The position numbers and the translations under genes are program-made. 64,000 nucleotides of DNA from Gallionella sp. (GTDB lineage: Bacteria; Pseudomonadota; Gammaproteobacteria; Burkholderiales; Gallionellaceae): contig JADGRL010000002.1 in NCBI GenBank assembly GCA_017880865.1, forward strand, positions 1 to 64,000, written 5' to 3'. The notes below the pieces were generated by a model. That model saw nothing but the letters and a program-made list of their open reading frames with translations, searched no databases and was not told the DNA's origin. Below, one piece after another: positions 26,851-34,238 of this stretch (the stretch's first letter is position 1; the number at the start of each line of letters is the position of its first letter).

Positions 26851-27726
26851 ATGAAAAATTATTCTCTCCTTGCCTTGATCGGCGCCTTGATTTGCGGCGC
26901 GTTTCTGGGGGTAGACTCGCTGTATATTGACAGCGTGAAGCTCTGTCTGGTCGACGCCTTGGCGTTTCTGGCCTTGGCAGCTTGCGTGATCTTTTTGTAC
27001 AAACAAGCCCGCGTCAGTCATAAGGCCGCTTCCGACTCGGATGCAGCAAAGCGCGGCGGGAATGAATTCCTGGCAGAAAGCAGCGCGTTCCATGTGCAGT
27101 TGGGCAACGAGATAGCCGAGCAGTTAAGCTCGGCTCATACTGAGCTGGGCAATACCCAAGCCATACTCAGCGATGCGATAGGCAAGCTGGTCAGCAATTT
27201 TATTTTGATCTCAGACGGGGTGCGCGATCTTTCGAAGCACACCAACGATTTCAGTAAGCAGATTCGCGACGTTTTAGACAAGGTCGGTGAATCGATGGCT
27301 GTCGCAGAACGCACGATCAGCAACCTTGCGGTAGACGACAGGGCCGCCGTGATGGAATCCAACCAGCATGTGCGTAGCATCATGGCGGAGCTCGCGGCGT
27401 TTAATGAGGTGGTCGCCAATAATGCCATCGAATTGAATCTGATCAGCACCAATGTAGAACAGAACGTGCTGGTGGTGATATCCACACTGCAATTTCAGGA
27501 TATGAGCTCTCAGCTGATCGAGCATGCCCGATTGCGGATGACCGCCTTGCAGGAAGTTGCCAATGAGATGGGAAAAGGTGCGGGCAGCCCGGACCATCGT
27601 GAATATCTGGCGCAAATTGCCGCCTACAACCGCTTGCTGGACAAACACGTCGTGTCACTGAACAAACAAAAAGCCAACCCTGTCGCGCAAAAAGATTTTG
27701 GCACGGGCGACATTGAGCTGTTCTAG
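26851..27726 (+). CDS. membrane-anchored protein with CheZ-like motif
   Basis: A 291-residue protein. Two N-terminal membrane helices (about 5-23 and 30-50) form a tight hairpin with almost no periplasmic loop, followed by a long cytosolic helical region resembling an MCP coiled coil but without the receptor tip. Residues 211-224 read STLQFQDMSSQLIE. E. coli CheZ has QDFQDLTGQVI there, with catalytic D143 and Q147 spaced exactly as D217 and Q221 here. The protein ends in GDIELF, a short acidic-hydrophobic tail as on CheZ, where the tail binds CheY. It lies directly upstream of cheY and cheA. A membrane-bound CheY-P phosphatase is my inference. Confidence 0.7.
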   Translation: MKNYSLLALIGALICGAFLGVDSLYIDSVKLCLVDALAFLALAACVIFLYKQARVSHKAASDSDAAKRGGNEFLAESSAFHVQLGNEIAEQLSSAHTELGNTQAILSDAIGKLVSNFILISDGVRDLSKHTNDFSKQIRDVLDKVGESMAVAERTISNLAVDDRAAVMESNQHVRSIMAELAAFNEVVANNAIELNLISTNVEQNVLVVISTLQFQDMSSQLIEHARLRMTALQEVANEMGKGAGSPDHREYLAQIAAYNRLLDKHVVSLNKQKANPVAQKDFGTGDIELF

Positions 27727-27831
27727 TATTTGCGAAAACAGAAAGTGGTCATTTGCATTTTTTTGGTAATTAATGCAATCTGACGCAGCACTAATAATTA
27801 CCTATTAACCATTTATAAATGAGCAGGAAAA

Positions 27832-28203
27832 ATGGGCAAAACAATTTTAGCTGTTGATGATTCTACCTCCATCCGACAAATGGTGGCCTTCACCCTTAAA
27901 TCCGCCGGCTATACCGTCATCGAGGCGGCCGACGGCGTGGAAGGGTTAGCCAAGGCCAATGCCCACGCACATGCCATTAATCTGGTGCTGACCGACCAGA
28001 ACATGCCTAATATGGACGGCCTGACTTTGATTAGAACTCTGCGTGGTCTGTCGCCGTTCGCGACTACGCCGATTCTGATGTTGACCACTGAATCGAGCGA
28101 TACGATGAAGGTGCAAGGCAAGGCCGCTGGTGCAACAGGTTGGCTGGTCAAGCCGTTCGACCCGCACAAATTGTTGGAAGTCGTCAAAAAAGTGATCGGT
28201 TAG
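27832..28203 (+). CDS. cheY: chemotaxis response regulator CheY
   Basis: A 123-residue receiver with D9-D10, phosphoacceptor D55 (VLTDQNMPNMDG), T-T-E switch region (MLTTESSD) and K in WLVKPFDP. The LTTESSDTMK and AAGATGWLVKPF patterns are typical of CheY proteins encoded next to cheA in betaproteobacterial flagellar-type clusters, and differ from the PilG/PilH types upstream. CAGGAAAA precedes the ATG. Probable partner of the CheA at 28276. Confidence 0.92.
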   Translation: MGKTILAVDDSTSIRQMVAFTLKSAGYTVIEAADGVEGLAKANAHAHAINLVLTDQNMPNMDGLTLIRTLRGLSPFATTPILMLTTESSDTMKVQGKAAGATGWLVKPFDPHKLLEVVKKVIG

Positions 28204-28275
28204 CGCAGGCTGCACAGCCTGCGAACTGACGCATACCCGCCAGAACTCCCCAAACCGTAACCTCGGAAAAAGCCA

Positions 28276-30429
28276 ATGTCCATCGACATGAGCCAGTTTT
28301 ATCAGGTGTTTTTTGATGAAGCCGCAGAACATCTTGCAAGCATGGAAGCGCTGCTGCTTGCGCTCGACCTTGATGCCCCTGAAGCGGACCAATTAAACGC
28401 CATCTTTCGCGCGGCCCATTCCATCAAAGGCGGCAGCGGCACATTCGGTTTTACCGACATGGCCGAAGTGACGCACATTTTGGAGACCCTGCTGGATCGC
28501 CTGCGCAAAAATGAAATCACCCTTACGCACGAGATGGTCGATGCCTTCTTGCAAGCGGGTGATGTGTTGCGCGGCTTGCTGGAGGCGCATCAAAATGGAA
28601 ACATCGCCGATGAGGCCGCATCCATAGCGATCTGCGATAAACTGGAACACTTAACCAATCATTCAACTGGGGCGCAGAAGTCAACCGGGGCCAAAAAGCC
28701 AAACGCGGCGGCAGCATCGTCGCCCGCTTTCGCGCAGCATGTTTACAAAATACAGTTCCCAAAGACCCGCGCCACGTTCCCGAGCAAATCCCATCTCGAT
28801 AATTTGCTGGATGATCTGGGCAATCTGGGCAAGATCGAACATAAAAAAGTAACCGCCAATGCGGCGACGCTAAAGCTGACCACCTACGCCTCCGAAGCGG
28901 ATTTGCGCGAAATATTCTCGTTCTTTTTGAAGCCGGAACAATTGACCATAACGGCGTTGAGCGACACTGTTTCGAACAATACAACCGCACAACAGCAGGA
29001 TTACGGCTTCTTTGACGAACCTCAACAGATCAGCAATGTAGCCGAAGTGCCCGCAAGTGGCGCCCCTTCCGCAGATGAGGGCTACGGCTTTTTCGTCGAG
29101 CCCGGTGCAATCAAGTCAGGAGCAGAGAATACACAGGGCTATGGTTTCTTTACCGAGGTTGAGCATCAGGCGCCAGCGCCGGTATTGGACCATCGGCAAG
29201 GTGAGATGCCGGGGCGTCGTACTGCCGACAGGGTTGCTGCTGCAACCGCAGGCGACACCTCCATACGCGTCAGCGTGGGCAAGGTAGACACGATGATCAA
29301 TCTGGTCGGCGAGCTGGTGATCACGCAGGCCATGCTCGCGGAAACTGTATCCAATATGGATCAGGTGATGCACGAACGTCTGGTCAATGGCTTGGCGCAA
29401 CTCGAGCGCAATACCCGCGACCTGCAAGATTCGGTCATGTCCGTGCGCATGATGCCGATCAGCCTGGTGTTCAGCCGATTCCAGCGCGTGGTGCGCGACA
29501 ACGCGGTCAAGCTAGGCAAGAAAGTGCAACTCAAGATCATCGGCGAGGGCACCGAGCTGGACAAGGGGCTGATCGAAAAAATCAGCGATCCGCTGACTCA
29601 CCTGGTGCGCAACAGTCTGGATCACGGCATCGAGTTTCCAGAGGAGCGCATCGCCAGAGGCAAAGACCCGCAAGGCACCATTACATTGCGAGCCGCGCAT
29701 CAAGGCGGCAATATCGTCATCGAAGTGGAGGATGATGGCGCGGGGTTGAATCGTGAATGGATACTCGCCAAGGCCCGCGAAAAGGGTATGGCTGTCACCG
29801 ATGGCATGAGCGATAACGATGTCTGGCAAATGATTTTTGCGCCCGGCTTTTCAACCGCGATCGCGATCACGGATGTTTCCGGGCGCGGTGTCGGCATGGA
29901 CGTGGTCAAGAAAAATATTGAGAGCATCGGCGGCCGTGTCGAAGTCGCCTCGCGTCATGGATATGGCTGCACCATCACGATCCGCCTGCCGCTGACACTG
30001 GCGATACTCGATGGCATGTCCATCGCTGTGGGCGATCAGAACTACATTATTCCGCTGAGCTTCATCATCGAATCCTTGCAGCCCAAAGCCGGTGAGGTCA
30101 ATGAAATCAGCGGGCAAGGGCAGGTGGTGCATGTGCGCGGCGAATATCTGCCGGTGATCGCGCTGCATCAAGTGTTCAACATCAAGCCTCGGATCACCGA
30201 GCCCACCGAAGGCATTCTGGTGCTGCTGGAAACGGAAGGCAAAAAAGTCGCGTTGTTCGTGGACGAGCTGGTCGGGCAACATCAAGTGGTGATCAAGAGC
30301 CTGGAAACCAACTATCGCAGAGTGCCCGGTGTATCGGGGGCCACGATCATGGGTGATGGGCGCGTTGCGATGATTCTCGATGTGGGCGCGGTGGTAAAGC
30401 TGGCGCAGCAGTCAGTGGCCGAACTGTAG
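28276..30429 (+). CDS. cheA: chemotaxis histidine kinase CheA
   Basis: A 717-residue canonical CheA. P1 Hpt has H48 (AAHSIKGGSG). A P2-like/linker region (about 130-330) carries three YGFF motifs at Y243, Y270 and Y289, each followed within two residues by Glu. The P3-P4 dimerisation and ATPase core shows LVRNSLDHGIE, DDGAGLNREWI and GRGVGMDVV. The P5 CheW-like domain is complete. No cheW, MCP, cheR, cheD or cheB follows; the cluster stops here and repeats begin. A start with AAAAAGCC rather than a strong ribosome site is used. Confidence 0.95.
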   Translation: MSIDMSQFYQVFFDEAAEHLASMEALLLALDLDAPEADQLNAIFRAAHSIKGGSGTFGFTDMAEVTHILETLLDRLRKNEITLTHEMVDAFLQAGDVLRGLLEAHQNGNIADEAASIAICDKLEHLTNHSTGAQKSTGAKKPNAAAASSPAFAQHVYKIQFPKTRATFPSKSHLDNLLDDLGNLGKIEHKKVTANAATLKLTTYASEADLREIFSFFLKPEQLTITALSDTVSNNTTAQQQDYGFFDEPQQISNVAEVPASGAPSADEGYGFFVEPGAIKSGAENTQGYGFFTEVEHQAPAPVLDHRQGEMPGRRTADRVAAATAGDTSIRVSVGKVDTMINLVGELVITQAMLAETVSNMDQVMHERLVNGLAQLERNTRDLQDSVMSVRMMPISLVFSRFQRVVRDNAVKLGKKVQLKIIGEGTELDKGLIEKISDPLTHLVRNSLDHGIEFPEERIARGKDPQGTITLRAAHQGGNIVIEVEDDGAGLNREWILAKAREKGMAVTDGMSDNDVWQMIFAPGFSTAIAITDVSGRGVGMDVVKKNIESIGGRVEVASRHGYGCTITIRLPLTLAILDGMSIAVGDQNYIIPLSFIIESLQPKAGEVNEISGQGQVVHVRGEYLPVIALHQVFNIKPRITEPTEGILVLLETEGKKVALFVDELVGQHQVVIKSLETNYRRVPGVSGATIMGDGRVAMILDVGAVVKLAQQSVAEL

Positions 30430-30822
30430 GTCGGGCTGTGTCAACTTTGCACGAGCGAAGCGAAGTAGCAAATTGCCTGACTTTGTTATCAGCCCGACAA
30501 CATCGATAATTCAAATTCGGGTTTTGTAGGGGCGCGATACCCTCAGGGTACGAGACCTCTTCGAGGCAACCGCGGCGCATCCCTTGCGGGTGTGAGGGTG
30601 CCCTGCGTTGCTCGCCTAAACCTCCGCCCGCTTGCGGCTTATCGAGGCGGCGCACAAGGGAAAAAAGCAAAGATCTAAACCGTTTACTACTATCCGCAGC
30701 CAATCGCTGCCATTCGCCGTCTTTCTCAATAGAGTATGTTCGCAACCGCTTCGGCTCATCTTTTACAAGCTAAACAATATTAAGCGACTGGTGAACTTTA
30801 TCAGCAGTTGATATACTCCTTC
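30430..30822. other. repeat-rich gap between cheA and tumE
   Basis: No convincing gene. It begins with a hairpin (GTCGGGCTG near 30432 against CAGCCCGAC near 30491), then holds the palindromic repeat at 30526 and several small GC-rich hairpins (CCCTTGCGGG, CCGCCCGCTTGCGG). An open frame on the minus strand here is Arg/Pro-rich, lies in the repeats and is rejected as coding. Confidence 0.6.
30526..30578. repeat. palindromic repeat, family A, copy 1
   Basis: Begins GTAGGGGCGCGAT, then ACCCTCAGGGTA, then a hairpin ACCTCTTCGAGG and a CGCGGCGC right arm. The same order of parts occurs at 31590-31643, and the outer arms alone occur at 52797-52824. The right arm here is eroded. It lies upstream of the tumE/tumA pair. 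Confidence 0.8.
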
Positions 30823-31185
30823 ATGCATACAGACAATGGCATTGAAACTCTGATTGATTTGAACGGCAACATCGTTCAGCAGGAGCGCGGTTATTGGGTT
30901 GAAATTCATGCATGGCGAGTTGCACCCACTGTTTTGATACCCCATGGGATCCGCTACGCATTAACACTTCATGAACAAAGTGGTACGCGTGTGTTGGGCT
31001 ATGATAACGCTCATGCGGTTAAGCCATCCGGTCGATTCAATTATGCGGGGCAAGTATTGCCGTACGACCACAAGCATAGGCACATTGCCGATAAAGGTGT
31101 GCTGTACGAGTTCAAGGATGCCTACCAACTGCTTAGGGATTTCTTCGAAGATGTAGATCGAGTATTGAAGGAGACGGAAAAATGA
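30823..31185 (+). CDS. TumE-family toxin (DUF6516-like)
   Basis: About 120 residues from the ATG at 30823; a TTG five codons upstream is the only alternative. Features are a short acidic lead, RGYWVEIHAWRV, HGIRYALTLHE, a conserved-looking GYDNAH, and a C-terminal helix. This resembles the small proteins annotated as toxin-antitoxin system TumE family, paired with a helix-turn-helix partner just downstream. Gene length, order and the four-base ATGA overlap with the next gene support that. Toxic activity is not shown by sequence. The pair sits between two copies of palindromic repeat family A. Confidence 0.72.
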   Translation: MHTDNGIETLIDLNGNIVQQERGYWVEIHAWRVAPTVLIPHGIRYALTLHEQSGTRVLGYDNAHAVKPSGRFNYAGQVLPYDHKHRHIADKGVLYEFKDAYQLLRDFFEDVDRVLKETEK

Positions 31186-31532
31186 AAAGCATCATGATTG
31201 GCATCATGCCTCAAGACAAGATTCGTGAACGCATCTATGCGATTGCCAAGGGCGAGTATAAGCCGAAGCCAAGCGAACCCAAGATATGGTTTACTTCAAT
31301 GAAGTCGTTGGCCGAAGTGCTTAGCGACGACAATCGCGCGCTGCTCCATGTGATCAAGGACTCGCAACCGGAGTCCATTTCGTCTTTGGCGGAAATGACT
31401 GGACGTAAACCGGGCAATCTTTCTCGGACACTCAAAACCATGTCTAACTATGGCATCGTCGAAATGCGGCGCGAGAAGAATCATGTGCGTCCGATTGCCA
31501 AGGCGACAGACTTTCATATTGTGACAGCCTGA
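31182..31532 (+). CDS. helix-turn-helix antitoxin/regulator (TumA-like)
   Basis: A 116-residue protein with a MarR/ArsR-like winged helix in its C-terminal half: SISSLAEMTGRKPGNLSRTL as helix-turn-helix, then NYGIVEMRREKNHVRPIAKA as wing. The N-terminal half is charged and probably contacts the toxin. The start overlaps the tumE stop. Such HTH partners of TumE/DUF6516 proteins act as antitoxin and autorepressor by analogy with other type II systems; here that is inference. Two further in-frame ATGs lie within the first nine codons. Confidence 0.75.
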   Translation: MKSIMIGIMPQDKIRERIYAIAKGEYKPKPSEPKIWFTSMKSLAEVLSDDNRALLHVIKDSQPESISSLAEMTGRKPGNLSRTLKTMSNYGIVEMRREKNHVRPIAKATDFHIVTA

Positions 31533-31589
31533 TCGGTCGATGTCGGAAAAATATGTCGAACGAGTTTCATCAGGGCGTGCGTCTGTATC

Positions 31590-31648
31590 GTGGGCGCGGT
31601 ACCCTCAGGGTACAAGAACCTCGTCGAGGTAAATCGCGCCCCGACAAT
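31590..31648. repeat. palindromic repeat, family A, copy 2
   Basis: Reads GTGGGCGCGGT, ACCCTCAGGGTA, a hairpin around ACCTCGTCGAGGT, AATCGCGCC and CCGAC, then AATATT. The right arm and its AATATT flank match those at 52811-52830, and the central parts match copy 1. It lies just after tumA and before the truncated luxR. Confidence 0.85.
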
Positions 31649-31677
31649 ATTGCACTATTGATCTGAAAGTGGAATGC

Positions 31678-31968
31678 CTAGTGCGTCATCTGCCTGAGCT
31701 TGGCGACCAGGCTGGCTTTTTCGTTGATGGCGAGCTTGGTGAATATCTTGTTCAAATGGACTTTGACCGTCGAAGGAGAAATCGACAGATTCTGTGCGAT
31801 GGTCTTGTAGTCTTCTCCTGCGGCATAGCGTTGCGCGACTTCCAGTTCGCGTGAGCTCAAATCATCGGCGGCGATGATCGGACGGGCGCGTATCAATAAC
31901 AAATCATCCAGATAGCACAGGCTGACCACGATGTGCTTCCCCGCAAATTTCAACGCCCCACGTTGCAT
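31678..31968 (-). pseudogene. truncated LuxR-family regulator, C-terminal HTH only
   Basis: The last 65 residues are a complete LuxR-type DNA-binding domain: LSSRELEVAQRYAAG, KTIAQNLSISPSTVKVHLNKIFTKL. Only about 30 residues precede it, too few for a sensor or receiver domain. The frame's ATG at 31968 lies next to group II intron-like sequence, so the N-terminal part has probably been lost to intron insertion and deletion. The missing part is not found just beyond the intron remnant (33931 onward). Could be a stand-alone small regulator, but decay is more likely. Confidence 0.7.
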
Positions 31969-32379
31969 GGCCTCCCGGATAAGCCCGTAGCGTCGCCAGA
32001 GATGGCAAGCGAACCGTGAGGGACGCTGTTGGTGTTGCGGGTAAAGGATGGAGGGGAAAGCGAATGCCGTTCTGTAATGGATCGGATAGGGGTTGAAACA
32101 TCACCCCACGCGAAAGTGGGCAGACTCCCTCTTGGTCTCTCCTCACAAGAGAGTGACTAGAACCTTTTAAACGGCAGGAATGCAAATGGGTGTGTGCACT
32201 TTCCGGCGTGGTGGTTATCACACGCAAGAAGGCTGGTGATGAGTATTGTGAAGTTGTAGTGCGGGTTGCTACAGCGAGTGTTGAAAGATGCTTTTGAGAG
32301 GCTTGAGCCGTATGCGTCGTGAGGCGCCCGTACGGTTCTTAGGGGGCGGCGGCACAGAGATGTGTCGCTGCTACCCGAC
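31969..32379 (+). mobile_element. group II intron remnant A (ORF-less, 5' end unclear)
   Basis: A group II domain V hairpin is seen at 32305-32338 (GAGCCGTATG ... CGTACGGTTC). It is followed by a domain VI-like hairpin (GCGGCACA-GAGA-TGTGTCGC) and a 3' end CTACCCGAC at 32371-32379. Upstream, several structured segments (GAACCGTGAGGGACG, the hairpin around CCCACGCGAAAGTGGG) fit ribozyme domains I-III but total only about 330 bases, shorter than usual. I see no clear GTGYG 5' end. The sequence after its 3' end is in the middle of a reverse-transcriptase gene. Confidence 0.65.
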
Positions 32380-33795
32380 AACACCCCCGGTGTGGACAAG
32401 ATCACGTGGAAAACACCGGTGGCAAAGATCAACGCGATAGCGTCGATGAAGATGCGGGGTTATTCGCCGCTTCCGCTTCGGAGGGTATTAATTCCGAAGA
32501 AGAATGGCAAGACAAGGCCGCTCGGCATTCCTGTAATGAAGTGCCGCGCCATGCAAGCGTTACATCTGCTGGCGCTGGAACCCGTTGCGGAAACCACAGC
32601 CGACCCGAATTCTTATGGGTTCAGGCCGGAACGCGCGACCGCCGATGCGGGGGAGCAATGCTTCATTTCTCTCGCAAGAAAGGTCAGCGCGGAATGGGTG
32701 CTGGAGGCCGACATTCAAGGCTGTTTCGACAACATCAGCCATGACTGGATGATCGCCAACATCCCCACGGACAAGACGATTCTAAAGAAGTGGCTCAACG
32801 CGGGATTCGTTTATCAAAACGAACTCTTCCCCACAGAGGCCGGCACCCCGCAAGGGGGCATCATCAGTCCGGTTCTGGCAAACATGACACTCGACGGCCT
32901 CGAAGCGATGCTGGCGGAAAAGTTTCCGAAAGCAAAGCGGACGGGGCTAAAAATGAACATGGTGCGTTACGCGGACGACTTCATTATCACCGGCAACTCG
33001 AAAGAATGGCTGGAGCATGAGGTTAAGCCCGCAGTGGTTGAATTTCTGGCGGAACGCGGGCTAGTCCTGTCGCCGGAGAAGACCAAAATAACGCACATCG
33101 GGGACGGGTTTGATTTCCTCGGATGGAGTATCCGCAAGTATGGCGGCAAGCTGCTGATGAAGCCGTCGAAAGCGAACGTCAAAGCGCACCTTGATAAAAT
33201 CCGAGAAGTTATCAAAGGCAACAAGACGGCCAAACAGGAAAACTTGATAAGGCTGCTCAACCCCGTGTTACGGGGATGGGCGAATTACCACAGCCATGTG
33301 GTCGCCAAGGAAACCTTTGTCAGTGTTGATAGATGTGTCTGGTCAATGCTATGGCGATGGGCGGCAAGAAGGCACCCAAATAAGAAAGCCCGATGGGTTA
33401 AGGAAAGATACTTTAAATCCAGAGGTACCCGGAACTGGGTATTTGCCGCAACAGAAAACCAAGAGGATGGAACGCGAAGAGAGTTTATCTTGCTGCAAGA
33501 ATCAGATACGCCAATACAACGGCATGTCAAAATCAGAGCCAACGCCAACCCGCACGACCTACAATGGGAACCGTATTTCGAGTCCAGATGGGGCAAGAAA
33601 ATGAGTAACTCGGCGAGGGGGCGTGCGAAGCTTTACCGCGTTTGGCTAAGGCAAGACGGCTTGTGTCCTACCTGTCAGGAAACAATTGCAAAGGGTATCC
33701 CATGGGATGTCCGTTATATTGTGAAAAGAACCGAGGGCGGGTCGGATGCGGCAAGCAATCTTCGATTGCACCATCTCAATTGCCGTGGAAATTAG
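32362..33795 (+). CDS. ltrA: group II intron reverse transcriptase/maturase, N-terminally truncated
   Basis: A 477-codon open frame. Its first six codons come from the domain VI hairpin of remnant A; true homology starts at TPGVDKITWKTP, which in intact proteins lies about 80 residues in. The reverse-transcriptase palm is otherwise complete (AGTPQGGIISP, MVRYADDFIITG), followed by the maturase/X region (RGWANYHSHV) and an HNH endonuclease tail (CPTC ... LRLHHLNC). Without the RT-0/1 region and its own start it is probably inactive. The GTG start is nominal. Confidence 0.85.
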   Translation: MSLLPDNTPGVDKITWKTPVAKINAIASMKMRGYSPLPLRRVLIPKKNGKTRPLGIPVMKCRAMQALHLLALEPVAETTADPNSYGFRPERATADAGEQCFISLARKVSAEWVLEADIQGCFDNISHDWMIANIPTDKTILKKWLNAGFVYQNELFPTEAGTPQGGIISPVLANMTLDGLEAMLAEKFPKAKRTGLKMNMVRYADDFIITGNSKEWLEHEVKPAVVEFLAERGLVLSPEKTKITHIGDGFDFLGWSIRKYGGKLLMKPSKANVKAHLDKIREVIKGNKTAKQENLIRLLNPVLRGWANYHSHVVAKETFVSVDRCVWSMLWRWAARRHPNKKARWVKERYFKSRGTRNWVFAATENQEDGTRREFILLQESDTPIQRHVKIRANANPHDLQWEPYFESRWGKKMSNSARGRAKLYRVWLRQDGLCPTCQETIAKGIPWDVRYIVKRTEGGSDAASNLRLHHLNCRGN

Positions 33796-33852
33796 TAGTG
33801 TGCCAAGAAATACAGTTATGAAGCCGGGTGTCGAAATATGCCTTTGCAGAGG

Positions 33853-33930
33853 CTTGAGCCGTGTGCGGTGAAAGTCGCATGCACGGTTCTGAGGGGGCCG
33901 GGCGCGGGTAACCGCGCCCGGCTACCCGAC
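33853..33930 (+). mobile_element. group II intron remnant B, 3' end (domains V-VI)
   Basis: Domain V at 33856-33889 (GAGCCGTGTGCGG-TGAAAG-TCGCATGCACGGTTC in pieces). Domain VI is a strong hairpin GCCGGGCGCGG/CCGCGCCCGGC, with the same terminal CTACCCGAC as remnant A at 33922-33930. This is the proper 3' end for the reverse-transcriptase frame just upstream. No luxR sequence is found after it. Confidence 0.8.
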
Positions 33931-34039
33931 CATCATCAGGCAGAAACAGACACAGGATTAACGAGCTCAGCTTTGCATTATTTTTTACTGAGCCGCTTGC
34001 TTGCACGCTTCGCATCATTCAATAGATTCAGCCAGCTCG

Positions 34040-34128
34040 CGTAGGTTGGGTTAGCGGCATTTTGCGTAACCCAACATTATTTTAAAAGGCTGTTGGGTTA
34101 CGCGGTGAAGCTGCTAACCCAACCTACG
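34040..34128. repeat. nested perfect inverted repeat
   Basis: Outer arms CGTAGGTTGGGTTAGC (34040-34055) and GCTAACCCAACCTACG (34113-34128) are perfect 16-base complements. Inner arms GCGTAACCCAACA (34064-34076) and TGTTGGGTTACGC (34091-34103) are perfect 13-base complements. It is a REP/BIME-like element in the gap between the intron remnant and the mazEF pair. No gene is encoded in it. Confidence 0.9.
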
Positions 34129-34185
34129 AAAGCCATTGGCAGCCTAGTCGAATAACTATAGTTTTTTTTGGCACAACTATCGCGC

Positions 34186-34222
34186 TTGCCTGAACTGTCA
34201 TCCTGTTTTACTATAGTAAAAC
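34186..34222 (+). promoter_or_regulatory. mazEF promoter with overlapping palindromic operator
   Basis: A -35 box TTGCCT (34186-34191) and a -10 box TACTAT (34209-34214) are separated by 17 bases. The -10 box lies inside the perfect 18-base palindrome GTTTTACTATAGTAAAAC (34205-34222). A dimeric AbrB-type antitoxin such as the product of 34239-34481 would bind there and block RNA polymerase. This is the classic autoregulation layout; binding itself is inferred. Confidence 0.75.
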
Positions 34223-34238
34223 TTAATCAGGAGGCGCT

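Noticed and set aside
27765-27802. GGTAATTA / TAATTACC inverted repeat before cheY
   Set aside because: Only eight bases per arm in AT-rich DNA with a 22-base loop; could be an operator but too weak to support.
30347-30745. 132-codon minus-strand frame overlapping the cheA end
   Set aside because: Composition is Arg/Pro-rich and it lies mostly on palindromic repeats; overlaps the certain cheA 3' end.
32362-33795. Retron or diversity-generating reverse transcriptase
   Set aside because: The maturase and HNH tail, and domain V/VI hairpins on both sides, identify a group II intron protein; no template/variable repeat pair seen.
34172-34191. TGGCAC ... TTGCC resembling a sigma-54 promoter upstream of mazE
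   Set aside because: The spacing between the two elements is 11 bases, not the 5 expected for -24/-12 boxes; the sigma-70 boxes fit much better.
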